Of a DNA stretch of 64,000 nt, positions 48,007-60,300 are shown piece by piece. Under the pieces are notes generated by a model. It had not been told where the DNA came from. It saw nothing but the letters and a program-made list of their open reading frames with translations, and did not search any database. The translations under genes and the position numbers were made by a program. The number at the start of each line of letters is the position of its first letter. Position 1 is the stretch's first letter. Source of the DNA: Lepidonotus clava (Eukaryota > Annelida > Polychaeta > Phyllodocida > Polynoidae); NCBI GenBank assembly GCA_936440205.1, contig OW387147.1, forward strand, positions 24,825,629 to 24,889,628. Direction: 5' to 3'.

Positions 48007-50147
48007 ACACACATCCTTTACAGCATATTTGAGCAGTTTTAAGGACGTTGCATAGCTGATGTCACATTGACTGGAAAGTGTCAATATGTTGATCGAATTA
48101 TTTTCTCAACAGGCAGAAGATAAAATAGTTGATAGAATTATCAACGCAATTATCATAAAACAATCCAATTCAAATAAAAAGAAACCTATATCGGTACCAA
48201 TGCTTATTGGGGTGTGTACCTAGACCCCTAGGACAGAGGACTGAGCCCTAACCAAGGCGAGTACCACAAGAACATATGGGGTGCCATACATGGTTATTGA
48301 TATTGCTCCTGTTCTGTTGCATCAGCAACTTTGCGGCTTTGTGGCGCTAACGGGAGTAGGATTGAATCATCTCAGTCGGCTGACACTATTGGTGGCCACT
48401 GGGGGGTCGGTTCGGCCCAGTCAAACACGATTGTCGGACATATTGTATGTCTATATATCACAAGGTTTTGGCTACATGTTTTTTGGTCAGGGCGGTCCAA
48501 TATTGTCTCGCCATGACTTCAGTATAATGTTGTGTAATGCACGGATATGAATGGGTTTATATTGGCAAATGGTCAGTAAAATGGGTACATGTGATCGCTG
48601 TGTATTTTAGTAATATTGCAGTAACTTGAAAATTCAAAGTCAAATGCAATATTAATGGGTCATGCACAAATCTTTTTATGGGTACATTATCATAGCCATT
48701 CAATGTATTCACTAAAAAAACAACTTACTTATTGTATGTTTATCTGCATACTATCCTATCATCAGATCACTACTCAGCCACCATGGAGGTGAACAGAGCA
48801 CTATGCAATGAGGACACTCTCCAGGCAGAGAAAAGCGTCCATGAGAATCATCTGGCGTTATGCAATTACTATATTATATCAGTTCAATAGTGGTACCTGG
48901 GAAGTTGCTGGTTCACTTCGTAGTTCAAGCAGCAAGGAACAAATGGCAGCTTTAGTACAGAGATTATTCTCGGGGATAAGAACGTCGATGTATTAAGCAG
49001 AGTGCAGCAATACTTTTCTTTACAGAAAAAACTGATTCATTTCTTATTAATGGAATGAATAACTGTTTGTAAATCGCAAACAAGACTGGTTGAACCATAT
49101 CGATCAATCAAAACGTTAGCGTTTTATTTATACAGTAGAGGGCGTCAGGCTCAAACTCAAGTTTTATATCCACAAAAGAACGCCATGTCATGACGAGTGT
49201 TGATTTTTAGCCCTGCGTTTTATCACCATGATCAATGAGAGCACTTCAAGAAGCCAGAGGCAGTATGCTCACACTTTTTACTACTAAGGGATGACGCTTT
49301 CTTACAACGTTCTGTACTTCTTTATATTTAAATACTAATCTTATTTGATATCATGGGCCCGAAGAAATGGCTCGTCAATGCTGTCTGTAGTTGATAGCCT
49401 TTTCTGTACCTCTCATGTGCACTACCTACTCATGGCTTTGCCCCAAGCTATCCCATCATTAGAACTGAAGAACGCATCCTTTCTCTTACAAAATCATGTC
49501 TGTTGCATCCCCGAAGGTTAATGTTTTCGCATATTCTTTGTAGTGATAGCACTTCTTTTTGTCAGTCACACAAAGCTCATATAATACGTTCAGGAAATCA
49601 TTGTATGTGTTCCTGATATAACACAGTCAAATATGTAGTCCTCATTAATTTTGATGACCTGTTCTAGTGTGCTGTTCACACCAACAGTCATACGTTTTGC
49701 TATTTGTCCGTATGCTTATATATTGTAAACTACTCTTAGGATTTAACTCATGTGGTATATCCCATATTCCTGGTGCTGCGTTTCTTACGAAACGTATGCA
49801 AATTGAAATGTGCCCTTTCCTGATTTGACTCTTAGCCTATATCCTATCTAATCAACCCACTAATCAATGTTCTGTCTTTTGATATTTTGCAGGTAAGTTG
49901 TAAGACAGATACTTTCCTCTCGTTGGCAATTGGTTAGTACATATTTTACTAAGTAGATGAAAAGCTTTGGTATAAGAAGTATAACGACAGTTGGAACCAA
50001 TACGAATAGAATATTGCAACGTTCAGTTCATTAACAAGTGCTTAATTCCTGGAGAATATAAGCACTGGGCGTCATTGATAAGTATGGTGGATATAAAAAT
50101 GAACACATATTTACCATATAATCTTTACCTCCTTTTATATGCCTTGG
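48007..50147. other. Gene-free stretch
   Basis: No supported gene. At 48.2-48.55 kb a GC-richer block stays open in two plus-strand frames but shows no domain. CAGTAGAGGGCGTCA near 49134-49148 resembles the CTCF-like word at 37305. Confidence 0.5.
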
Positions 50148-50151
50148 TTAA

Positions 50152-50494
50152 CCCTTTAGACCCCAATCCGGCCATGGCCGCCCGAGGGTGTATTCCCCAA
50201 TCCGGCCGTGGCCGCCCGGAAAAATGGTCATTTTTCCATAATTTTTCCATATTTTTCTAAGGAGAACACTTTGATGTGTATTTAACATACAGAGATGGCC
50301 AATATATCGTTTAAAAGCTGATGAAATTCCCTAATAAATACTACAGACCAGAAGTCTATATCTTTAATTGGTAGGGGTCCGTCATACTTTGACCTTCATA
50401 AATTACAAGGAAAATATGGAATTCTAGAGGGAAATCCATAGAAATCCTGGGGAAATCCGGCATTTCAAGGATGTTAACTGTGGGGTCTAAAGGG
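50152..50494. mobile_element. piggyBac-type MITE
   Basis: The terminal inverted repeats CCCTTTAGACCCCA...TGGGGTCTAAAGGG are perfect over 14 bases and flanked by TTAA on both sides (50148-50151 and 50495-50498). Both the TTAA duplication and the CCCTTT start are hallmarks of piggyBac elements. The 343-bp interior carries a short direct repeat, CCCCAATCCGGCC(A/G)TGGCCGCC (50162 and 50197), and no coding capacity. Confidence 0.88.
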
Positions 50495-50498
50495 TTAA

Positions 50499-51536
50499 GT
50501 AAAATTAGGGATCGTCAACAGCCCATAAGTAAAACATCGAATTTGCGTTATGTGTTTCCCCAGTCTGATGAAAAGTAAGGGTCTTTGCTTTCTATCATCT
50601 ATAGACGACGAACAAAAAATGATACAATTCAGAGGAACTGGTAATAAACACAGTCAGTGTATACCACAATCTATATTAGAACAGAGTGTAAAATATGGAT
50701 ATAAATCCTGCTGACAATTCAAGATAATCCTTCAAGTTGTAATTGATTAACCGGCGCAGTGGATGGCATGACTCAGATTCTGAATAAAGATAACACCATT
50801 CTGCTGACTCTAGTATCGACCGAAGCGTTCTGACTCCTGCATTCCTGCTACTAAACTTGGCTCTGGATCAATTCCTATCAAAAAGCAATGGCTGGACTAC
50901 TACTTAAATGCATGAGACGTGGTCAGTGGACGATCCTCCGTCAGGCTTTTACAAGTAATCGCTTCGGAACACTCGGGGTTTTATCTAGGTTAGAATATGC
51001 TTCAATTGCCTTTGACATTTCCACCTTTCTGCAGTAGACATGTCAAGAGCCACTACAGTTTATGCTGACCTTTTAGATATTAATTGTTTTATCCTTGATG
51101 CACCTTCATTGGATATTATTTTGCTAGTTAATTGACTGAACTGAGGATTTTAGGGCCTAAATTGCTGGTCTTCATCTGGGATAGAGTTAGGTTATAAAAC
51201 TAGATCAGTTTATTTATAAATCACTGAAGAGTCTTTAATCGGCCAACCCCTTTGTACAACAGCTGTCTAAGGGAGGCTATCCTATTAGTGATATTGGTTT
51301 AAATAGTAGGTGTCGTCAAGAAGCCCATCCCAGTGTACATGAACATCAAATCTTACCATGAAATTGCATAGCAATTTCTTTTCCATTTAATCCCCAAAAA
51401 TAGAAGTGTAAAAAAATAGACCATGTAGGTTTCGTTAACAAATTGCTCCTAAAATTTGTAAAATGCAGATTTATAAATTGGCATTTTCCCCATATAGACC
51501 ACAATGCGCCTTCATATAAAAGGCCTAGAAACAGAG
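50499..51536. other. Gene-free stretch before the giant inverted repeat
   Basis: Ordinary sequence with no recognised gene or repeat. The minus-strand frame 51346-51672 runs into the left arm of the inverted repeat and has no recognisable domain. Confidence 0.5.
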
Positions 51537-51655
51537 AAGAAGTTACCATTTTTTCCCACCACATTTTGTTATGCTTTTCTTGTAGTATAGATGTTGCTCT
51601 TTCAGAAAATCCAATGTTCTTGTAAAAATATTTGAGCTGCTGGGAGAAATGGCTG

Positions 51656-53278
51656 GTTACCATGGCAACCAATGCAAAAATCAGGCAATTCTAAAATGAG
51701 CAGTCTTTGGGTCATATCTCTCTTAATATTCAAGATAGAAGCCCCACTGACATGTCAAAACGAAGCACACCTAGAGTTCTATAGGATAAAAGAATAAAAC
51801 TGGTTGTCATGGTAACGATGTTGCCATGGTAACCAAAAACAAGCTCAAAATTGACCATAATTTCAGTTTCTCTTCTATTTCTGTTGCCATAGCAACCACA
51901 AATAAAAGCATAACAAAGCAAGACCTATTTCACCTGAAGAGTATATATCCCTACATTATAAAATCAGGTGGTTTACCTAAAGAACATATACTTGGAATGT
52001 AGAAAATAATGTGTTTCCATGGAAACAACTCAAAATTCATGTTTTTCAAATTTGACAGTATTTGGCTGATATATTTCTTAATATATAAGTTAGAAATAAA
52101 AGTGAGATCTCAAAATAATGCCCTTTACAAGTTCTATGGATTAGAAGATTGAAATGGGTTGTTTTAGATACACCATTGCCATGGTAACGAAAAAGAACCC
52201 TAAAAATGGATCATTATTTCATTTTCCTTCAATCTCTGTTTCCATGGCAACCATGAATATAGGTTTTCAAGTAAATCATGGTGCAACCTGCTTTTCCTAT
52301 AGTATAGGTGTTCCTCTTTCAGAAAATCCAATGTTCTTGTAAAAATATTCAAGTAACCAGGAGAAATGGCTGGTTTCCATAGCAACCAATGCCAAACAAA
52401 TAGGTTATTCGAAAAATGAACATTCTTTGGGTCATATCTCTCTTGATATGCAAGATAAAAGCAGCACTGACATGTCAAATTGAAGCATTCCTAGAGTTTT
52501 ATAGGATAAAAGGATAAAATTAGTTGTCATGGTTACATGGTTGCCATGGTAACCCCAAACAAGCTCAAAATTTACCATAATTTCAGTTTCTCTTCTATTT
52601 CTGTTGCCATAGCAACCGCAAATTTAGGCATAACAGAGCAAGACCTATTTCACCTGAAGATTACATATCCATACTTTATAAAAATCAGGTGTTTTACCTC
52701 AAAAACAAATTCATAGAATGTAGATAATGATGTGTTTCCATGGAAACAACTCAAAATTCATGGTTTTCAAATTTAACAGTATTTGGCTGATATCTTTCTT
52801 AATCTATAAGTTAGAAATAAAAGTAAGATGTCATAAAAATGCCCTGTTAGAGTCCTATGGATTAGAACATTGAAATGAGTTGTCCCAGTTATACAGTTGC
52901 TATGGCAACCAAAAAAACCACTAAAAATTGACCATTATTTCAGTTTCCCTTCAATATCTGTTTCCATAGCAACCATGAATATAGGTTTTCAAGTAAACCA
53001 TGGTGCAACCTGCTTTTCCTGTTGTATCTAGGTGTTCTTCTGTCAGAAAAAACTAAAGTTCTTGAAAGAATATTTCGAATTGCTTAGAGAAATGGCTGGT
53101 TTCCATGGTAACCAACACAACAAATTAGGCTATTTTAAAAATGAGCGGTATTTGGGTCATATCTCTCTTAATATAACCGATAGAAGGACCATTGAGATGT
53201 CAAATTGAAACATTCCTAAAGTTCAATGGGATAAAGGAAGAAAATTGGTCGTCTTGGTTATTTGGTTGCCATGGTAAC
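51656..53278. promoter_or_regulatory. X-box (RFX-type) palindromes, left arm
   Basis: Strict matches to GTNRCC-AT-RGYAAC on one strand or the other lie at 51656-51669, 51820-51833, 51883-51896, 52540-52553, 52603-52616, 52896-52909 and 53265-53278. Near matches (GTTTCCATGGCAAC, GTTTCCATGGAAAC, GTTTCCATAGCAAC, GTTGTCATGGTAAC) occur at about 51803, 52014, 52174, 52231, 52373, 52523, 52735, 52969 and 53101. All keep the same 2-base AT spacer. Occupancy by RFX proteins is inference. Confidence 0.6.
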
Positions 53279-53501
53279 CCAATAAAGGCTCAAAATTGAC
53301 CATAATTTCAGCATCTCTTTTATTTCTAATGCCATTGGTACCAAAAATATAGGTATAACCAAGCAAGACCTTTTTCGATTTTCAGAGTAAATATCCCTAC
53401 TTCATAAAATTATATGCATCTATCAAATAAAAGTACATGGAATGTAGTAAACGGTGTATTTCTATGGAAACCACTTAGTATTCAGGTTTTTCAAATTAGC
53501 C

Positions 53502-53592
53502 AAGGAGCAGATCCAGGGGGGGGGGGGATAAGTCAGGCGGTGTGAAGCCCCCTTTTGGTGGAACCTCATGGTACCAGAAAGAGGGGAAAGCG

Positions 53593-53643
<51 letters not shown>

Positions 53644-55384
53644 CGAATGGACACAGTTGTCGTACTTAGCCTATAGGCTGATTCCTTTTCAGAAATCCTG
53701 TATCCGCTCCTGTAGACTAGGAGGAGGCTGCACAGATGATTGATATTTTACTGATAAGATGGCCCAGCCTGTGATTACGGAGCACCCTGAGGTACTATGA
53801 TAAGGTACCATGGTACTAGGTACTATGAGGTTATTTTAATTTAGACAAAGTAGCTAGATATCAAAACCTTTTTTATTAGCCTGTTCACAATATTTTCATT
53901 ATAGAGCAGATACAACTTCCAAATTTGGTATGAAGCACCTCTGAGGCTCAACTATCAAATCTTGAACGGGAGCGATCTTAAAATATCAACAGCAAAAATA
54001 TTGACAGATTTTGTGAGTTTTGAGCATTTGAATGGCATTTATTGTTTTGTTGGCCATCTTGGGTTAGAATGTCTGTCCTTTATTCTCCCAATTTTGACAC
54101 TAACAATGTGTTTCTGGGCATTTTGGATGTGTGATATAAAATTATTTCACTGAAAGTCTTCCATTTTGGATTTTTGGCCTTCATTGGGGTCATGTTGATA
54201 TTACAAAGTGGTTCCCGTTTCAAATTCTATGAAGGGCTACAAAGGTGTCGTCATACCAAATGAATTGAAGAAATCTTGTGACAAAAGAGCGAAGTCTATG
54301 CCTTTTTTTATTATTCTTTTGGAGTCAAGCGTTAATTGTGAGAGGAAGCATTCTCCTAAATTCAGTCATTTTGAAATCTGTGGTATTGTATTGAATGATT
54401 ATTATATCTATTCAACCCTCTAATTATAAACAACTGATATTAGAACCATTTCCACTTTTCTAGATACCTTAACAGCTGAAAATCATGGTATTTCTCATAA
54501 TTTGACAGCCATCTTGAATTTTAAGAAACAATACACATCTGTAAAGCCATGGTAACTGTGAAGCCATCTTGAATTTTGGATTTTTGCATTGACTTCAAAT
54601 ACAAATATTTGAATTCTCTGACCCATAAGCACTGTCCCCATGGGGAGTTTATCCTCAACGATACAACGCATTATCGGCTGAAAAATGTTTATCGTCAGAA
54701 AATGTTTATTGACCGGTTTTTCAGAAGTTTGCTGAAGATTTTTATTGTTAGGATAATGTTTTATCATTGGGACGTGATGGACGCTGAATTTTGGATGATG
54801 AAGAGGTGTTTATTGTCAAGGAAAAGGCACCAGGCTGTCTGACGATAAATCCCGTTCATTGTTGATGATTTTCACTGTAAAATTAGCCCTGTTTTTTACG
54901 TTTATCTTCGACAATAAAGGGTCATTCTTTGTCGGCCCTCTTTATCGTCGGAAAACAGTGTGGCTTCTATAATTACTTGGTGCCAGACTGTCTACCAGGA
55001 CCTGGCTTCCGTCCTTCATCATCGATGATAAACCCCAGTTTATCATTCATAGTTGGGGATGGGGCTATAAAGTATAATCTCCCAATTTTGACAACAACCA
55101 TGTCTCTTTAGTCATTTTAGAAACTATGACAAGTTTGTAGCAAAAGTCTGCCATATTGGTTTTTCGGCCCCAACATCTATCCTATTGATATTTCAAGGTA
55201 ACTCTCCTTCCAGATTTCATAGTTATGCCTGAGAGGTGCCTCATACCAGATTTGGTACTTTTGTCCACTCTGTAATACTTTCTCAAAAACATGACCTTAA
55301 CAGACCCCACTATCATCTTGCATAATAGGAAAGATATAACCCAAATACAGTTAAATTAGAAAAAAAATCATGAATCCGCCCCTG
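53502..55384. mobile_element. hAT-like element or remnant at the palindrome hinge
   Basis: The left end AAGGAGCAGATCCAGGGG and the right end (inverted) CAGGGGCGGATTCATG match each other and the common hAT terminus CAGGGGCGGATCCAGG. Between them lie a G12 run (53516-53527), a (TG)n tract (about 53594-53641), an old direct repeat of about 178 bp (54084-54262 and 55077-55255), and a block at about 54640-55050 where TTTATCGTC(A/G)GAAAA-type words recur in both orientations. No transposase frame is recognisable. Flanks are inverted copies (CAAATTAGC...GCTAATTTG), not a direct 8-bp duplication, so the insertion history is unclear. Confidence 0.5.
53594..53641. repeat. (TG)n microsatellite
   Basis: An uninterrupted run of about 24 TG units inside the hinge of the giant inverted repeat. 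The Cys-Val frame across it is an artefact. Confidence 0.97.
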
Positions 55385-55612
55385 GGCTAATTTGAATACT
55401 AAGTGGTTTCTATAGAATACTAAGTGGTTTCCATGGAAATACACCGTTTACAACATTTCATGTACTTGATAGACACACATAAGTTTATGAAGTAGGGATA
55501 TTTACTCTGAAAATCGAAAAGGTCTTGCTTGGTTATACCTATATTTTTGGTACCAATGGCATTAGAAATAAAAGAGAAGCTGAAATTATGGTCAATTTTG
55601 AGCCTGTATTGG

Positions 55613-57235
55613 GTTACCATGGTAACCAAATAACCAAGACGACCAATTTTCTTCCTTTATCCCATCGAACTTAAGGAATGTTTCAATTTGACATCTCAAT
55701 GGTCCTTCTATCGGTTATATTAAGAGAGATATGACCCAAATACTGCTCATTTTTAAAATAGCCTAATTTGTTGTGTCGGCTACCATGGAAACCAGCCATA
55801 TCTCTAGGCAATTCGAAATATTCTTTCAAGAACTTTAGATTTTCTGACAGAAGAACACCTAGATTCAACAGGAAAAGCAGGTTGCACTATGGTTTACTTG
55901 AAAACCTATATTCATGGTTGCTATGGAAACAGATATTGAAGGGAAACTGAAATAATGGTCAATTTTTAGTGTTTTTTTTGGTTGCCATAGCAACTGTATA
56001 ACTGGGACAACTCATTTCAATGTTCTAATCCATAGGACTCTAACAGGGCATTATTATGATATCTTACTTTTATTTCTAACTTATAGATTAAGAAAGATAT
56101 CAGCCAAATACTGTTAAATTTGAAAACCATGAATTTTGAGTTGTTTCCATGGAAACACGTCATTATCTACATTCTATGAATTTGTTTTTGAGGTAAAACA
56201 CCTGATTTTTTAGAAAGTATGGATATGTAATCTTCAGGTGAAATAGGTCTTGCTTTGTTATGCCTAAATTTGCGGTTGCTATGGCAACAGAAATAGAAGA
56301 GAAACTGAAATTATGGTAAATTTTGAGCTTGTTTGGGGTTACCATGGCAACCATGTAACCATGACAACTAATTTTATCCTTTTATCCTATAGAACTCTAG
56401 TAATGCTTCAATTTGACATGTCAGTGCTGCTTTTATCTTGCATATCAAGAGAGATATGACCCAAAGAATGTTCATTTTTCGAATAACCTATTTGTTTGGC
56501 ATTGGTTGCTATGGAAACCAGCCATTTCTCCTGGTTACTTGAATATTTTTACAAGAACATTGGATTTTCTGAAAGAGGAACACCTATACTATAGGAAAAG
56601 CAGGTTGCACCATGATTTACTTGAAAACCTATATTCATGGTTGCCATGGAAACAGAGATTGTAGGAAAATGAAATAATGATCCATTTTTAGGGTTCTTTT
56701 TCGTTACCATGGCAAAGGTGTATCTAAAACAACCCATTTCAATCTTCTAATCCATAGAACTTGTAAAGGGCATTATTTTGAGATCTCACTTTTATTTCTA
56801 ACTTATATATTAAGAAATATATCAGCCAAATACTGTCAAATTTGAAAAACATGAATTTTGAGTTGTTTCCATGGAAACACATTATTTTCTACATTCCAAG
56901 TATATGTTCTTTAGGTAAACCACCTGATTTTATAAAGTAGGGATATATACTCTTCAGGTGAAATAGGTCTTGCTTTGTTATGCTTATATTTGCGGTTGCT
57001 ATGGCAACAGAAATAGAAGAGAAACTGAAATTATGGTCAATTTTGAGCTTGTTTTTGGTTACCATGGCAACAATGTTACCATGACAACCAGTTTTATTCT
57101 TTTATCCTATAGAACTCTAGGAGTGCTTCGTTTTGACATGTCAGTGGGGCTTCTATCTTGAATATTAAGAGAGATATGACCCAAAGACTGCTCATTTTAG
57201 AATTGCCTGATTTTTGCATTGGTTGCCATGGTAAC
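55613..57235. promoter_or_regulatory. X-box (RFX-type) palindromes, right arm
   Basis: Mirror set of the left arm. Strict matches lie at 55613-55626, 55981-55994, 56275-56288, 56338-56351, 56995-57008, 57058-57071 and 57222-57235, with near matches between them. One left-arm site reads GTTGCCATGGTAAC where its partner at 55613 reads GTTACCATGGTAAC, so changes have kept the consensus in both arms. Confidence 0.6.
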
Positions 57236-57354
57236 CAGCCATTTCTCCCAGCAGCTCAAATATTTTTACAAGAACATTGGATTTTCTGAAAGAGCAACAT
57301 CTATACTACAAGAAAAGCATAACAAAATGTGGTGGGAAAAAATGGTAACTTCTT

Positions 57355-60300
57355 TGATCCCTTAGCTGCCAGTGTGTTGTGGCCTAATAGGAACCATTGT
57401 TAAAGCCTGTCAGCTCAACCTATGATGTCCAACCCATTTTTCCCTAAAATGCAGCATTTTGATTGGCTAGCAAACCTGTAAATCTAAATCATGATGTTTT
57501 ATCAATACTTCCACCTCCACCTCCACCTCGTTAAGTGTGGACTTTGATGTCTTCAGGATATAAAGTGCTGTAACATTTTCCATTAACATAATTGAATACC
57601 ATTGTTTGATTTGCTAAATTATTCATATAAAAGTCAATCTTTGCATATGAAATTTATTTTTGTAGAAAATAATTAATTATTAGATAATTAGAGGTAAAAA
57701 AGGTCTATACCCAATAAATACTATGTCCACAGGGAGAGTTAAGATTTCATTTTGATCAAAATATTGATTTAAAAACCATATGAACAAAGGAAATGACTTT
57801 TATTACAATCTATACATTATTTTTTATTAGATGATCATTTTTGAAAATTTACATCTATGATTCTCCATTTTGATTTAAATCACTGAAAAGTGTCCACAGA
57901 AAAAGGCATCTACAAGACTTTTTCATTAAATAAGGCATTTTTATTGAAAAAAAATAAAATATAGGATTTTTTTTAGTGTCAATAATTTGAATTAACCAGG
58001 ACCTTCCAACTAAAAACTTAAAAATATCCAAAATGCTATATCATAATTGAAATCCAGGGGAGCAAAATGCATTTTTTGGAGAGATTATTTAAGAGGGTAT
58101 CTACAAGACCATGCATATATCCCCCCCCAAAAAAAAAAAATTTTAACATTTTTTACTAACAAAGGCTTGACCTCCAGCAGAGTAGACAGTATACCAATTT
58201 TCAAGCCAATGGATACATTATTAAGGGTCCTAGAGGCAAATATGTAGTAAAAAGTATCTACAAGATGGTATCTACAAGACTTTTATGGTATCTACAAGAC
58301 TTTCATTTTAACCCTTTTTATCCTGGATTTGGTAACAAAAATTACCATAATGCTATGTTATATCAAAATAAAAGGACCTAGAACCATTGTGCAGTTGCTA
58401 AGGGAGGCTTTTATCATAAATATTGCAAAATTGCCCCTATTTTAAGATAATTATCAAAAATGTTAACAACTTATCTTGGAAACAGTCCAAAATTTGTCAA
58501 TTTTCACCATAAGCAAAGGTTTGATATTTTCAGTATAAGCTCAAAATTTATAATGTTTGTGCCCTTGAAGTTTATGGCTAGAGTAGTATAATTTCAGTAT
58601 CTCTGTAACTTAATATCCGATTTCAAAGTTCTAGATATCATCTGAAAGATAATTTCGTATTCTATAAGGTGCAATACACATCCTTACATTTGCTTAGAAA
58701 ACATATTATTTGTATGCAATTGAATATTATTGATTCACTTTATTTTTATTAGAAAAAGTAAAGAGAAAATGAGTGAAAATGTTAAAAAAAAGGACCTGAT
58801 TTTAAATCATTCTAACTTTTTAACGAAAAAACTTAACGTTCTAACTTTTTAGAATAAGTTTGGTCCTAATTTGTATATTTGGGAAAAACAACCATTGGTT
58901 CAATAACTTAAATTCTATTTTTTGACTTTTTTAACACTCAAAATCCACACTTAACGTGGTTTCACCAAGGGGATATAGAAAAGCATAATTCTTACTTATT
59001 CCAGCAATCCCTACTCTAGGAGACAAGGATCGCTTATACCATAATTTTGTCCAACCCTTGTCCAACCTGGGAACATACCCATTGTGGGATGGGCTTTGTG
59101 TGGTGTTAAAGATTGTGCAATGCAATTTCGCCTAGAAAACCTTTTTTGCTATGCTTCTCCCATCTAGGGAAGGATTTACACCTCTTTTACGAGGCTGTAT
59201 TTTATTCTCTGCGAATATTGTCCCAAGGCCTATTATTCTCAAAGGGATATAATCACGCACAGCTTTCACTCCTTAACCTTTTCCTTCTTTGTTGAGTTAA
59301 GAACCTGGAATAAAAAAAACTCCACGAGAGGGTATTAGTAGGGGTTTCACCTCCGTTGTGTCTTTGAAGTACACTAACGAGAAGAGTGGTTTCACAGGCC
59401 ATATGGGACATTTCACCACCCTAATCTCCTGGGCAGGAGTATGGCCGACCTCTTGGGCGCAGTAAGCACTCTTTGATGGCCACTTTGCCAGGGGAAGGAG
59501 TAAAAAGGAGGACAGCTCTGCCATGGCTGATAGTCCTACGCCCTACATTCATTTCCAATGCATAGAAGTACATATTAAGGTAATACTAATAGGCCCTATG
59601 TTCTTTTATTCCTTATTTCTTTTATGTACAAAGCTTTCAGGTGTACATAAAACCACATACACATATACATCTATATGATTATAATGTTTAATCATTTTGC
59701 ACGAAATATTTATCGTGTTGTGTAGCATAGTCATTCAGGCACTTTTATTCAGTGGGTATATAACTATCTCTCCATCTTAACATTATCACTGCACCTTAAA
59801 CCTGATCCGTCACCGCTGCCTATTTATTTTGTGTGGGGAAAAAAGAGAGACAGAAAAACTGATATGAATAATGGAAATCTGTGGAAATTAGATTTGAGAG
59901 AACTGGCTCGGAGGTTCACCCCTAATATTATTCAGAAGACGGTCAGCCACTATTGAAATATCGATGACTTGGGTTTAGGATTGCAGCCCCAAGGTTAGGT
60001 ATATTCATGATTTTTATTCACTGTAAGTTCGTGCATATGGATAGAAAACCGGTATGTTGACCATAGAAAAAGCAATGCCCGGTCACTTGTCTGAATCAGA
60101 ATTACTACTTAAATGATATATCATTATTGATAAGATAATTTTTCACAAAGTCATAAGCCGCTTGCAGAATGCGCACAACTATAGAGTTATTCTTCAGAGC
60201 GTCAATATACTTTCTCTCATTTTCCTTATGATATTATCATTTACTGTAAATTACAGTAAACCTGCTAATCTTAAATCATATTGGTATAATACCAAACATT

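Larger units (their letters stand above)
51537..57354. repeat. Giant inverted repeat built of X-box-rich tandem units
   Basis: The left arm (51537-53501) and right arm (55385-57354) are reverse complements, nearly 2 kb each, with about 97-99% identity in the outer part by eye. They flank a 1.88-kb hinge. Each arm holds about 2.7 tandem units of about 720 bp; unit starts marked by CTTTCAGAAAATCCAATG or its variants lie near 51600, 52317 and 53039, and mirrored positions occur on the right. Units are dense in palindromes such as GTTGCCATGGTAAC, GTTGCCATAGCAAC and GTTTCCATGGAAAC. Small frames occur as mirror copies in both arms (for example 52200-52478 minus and 56413-56664 plus) because the arms match, not because they code. 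It resembles fold-back elements with tandemly repeated arms. Confidence 0.92.

Noticed and set aside
48281-48550. 89-residue frame considered as a secreted-protein exon
   Set aside because: Two plus-strand frames are open over the same bases and neither shows a domain; no splice evidence.
52200-52478. 92-residue frame with an identical mirror copy at 56413-56664
   Set aside because: The identity follows from the inverted repeat itself; the peptide has no recognisable domain and related tandem units do not keep the frame.
53555-53743. Cys-Val repeat frame
   Set aside because: Translation of the (TG)n microsatellite.
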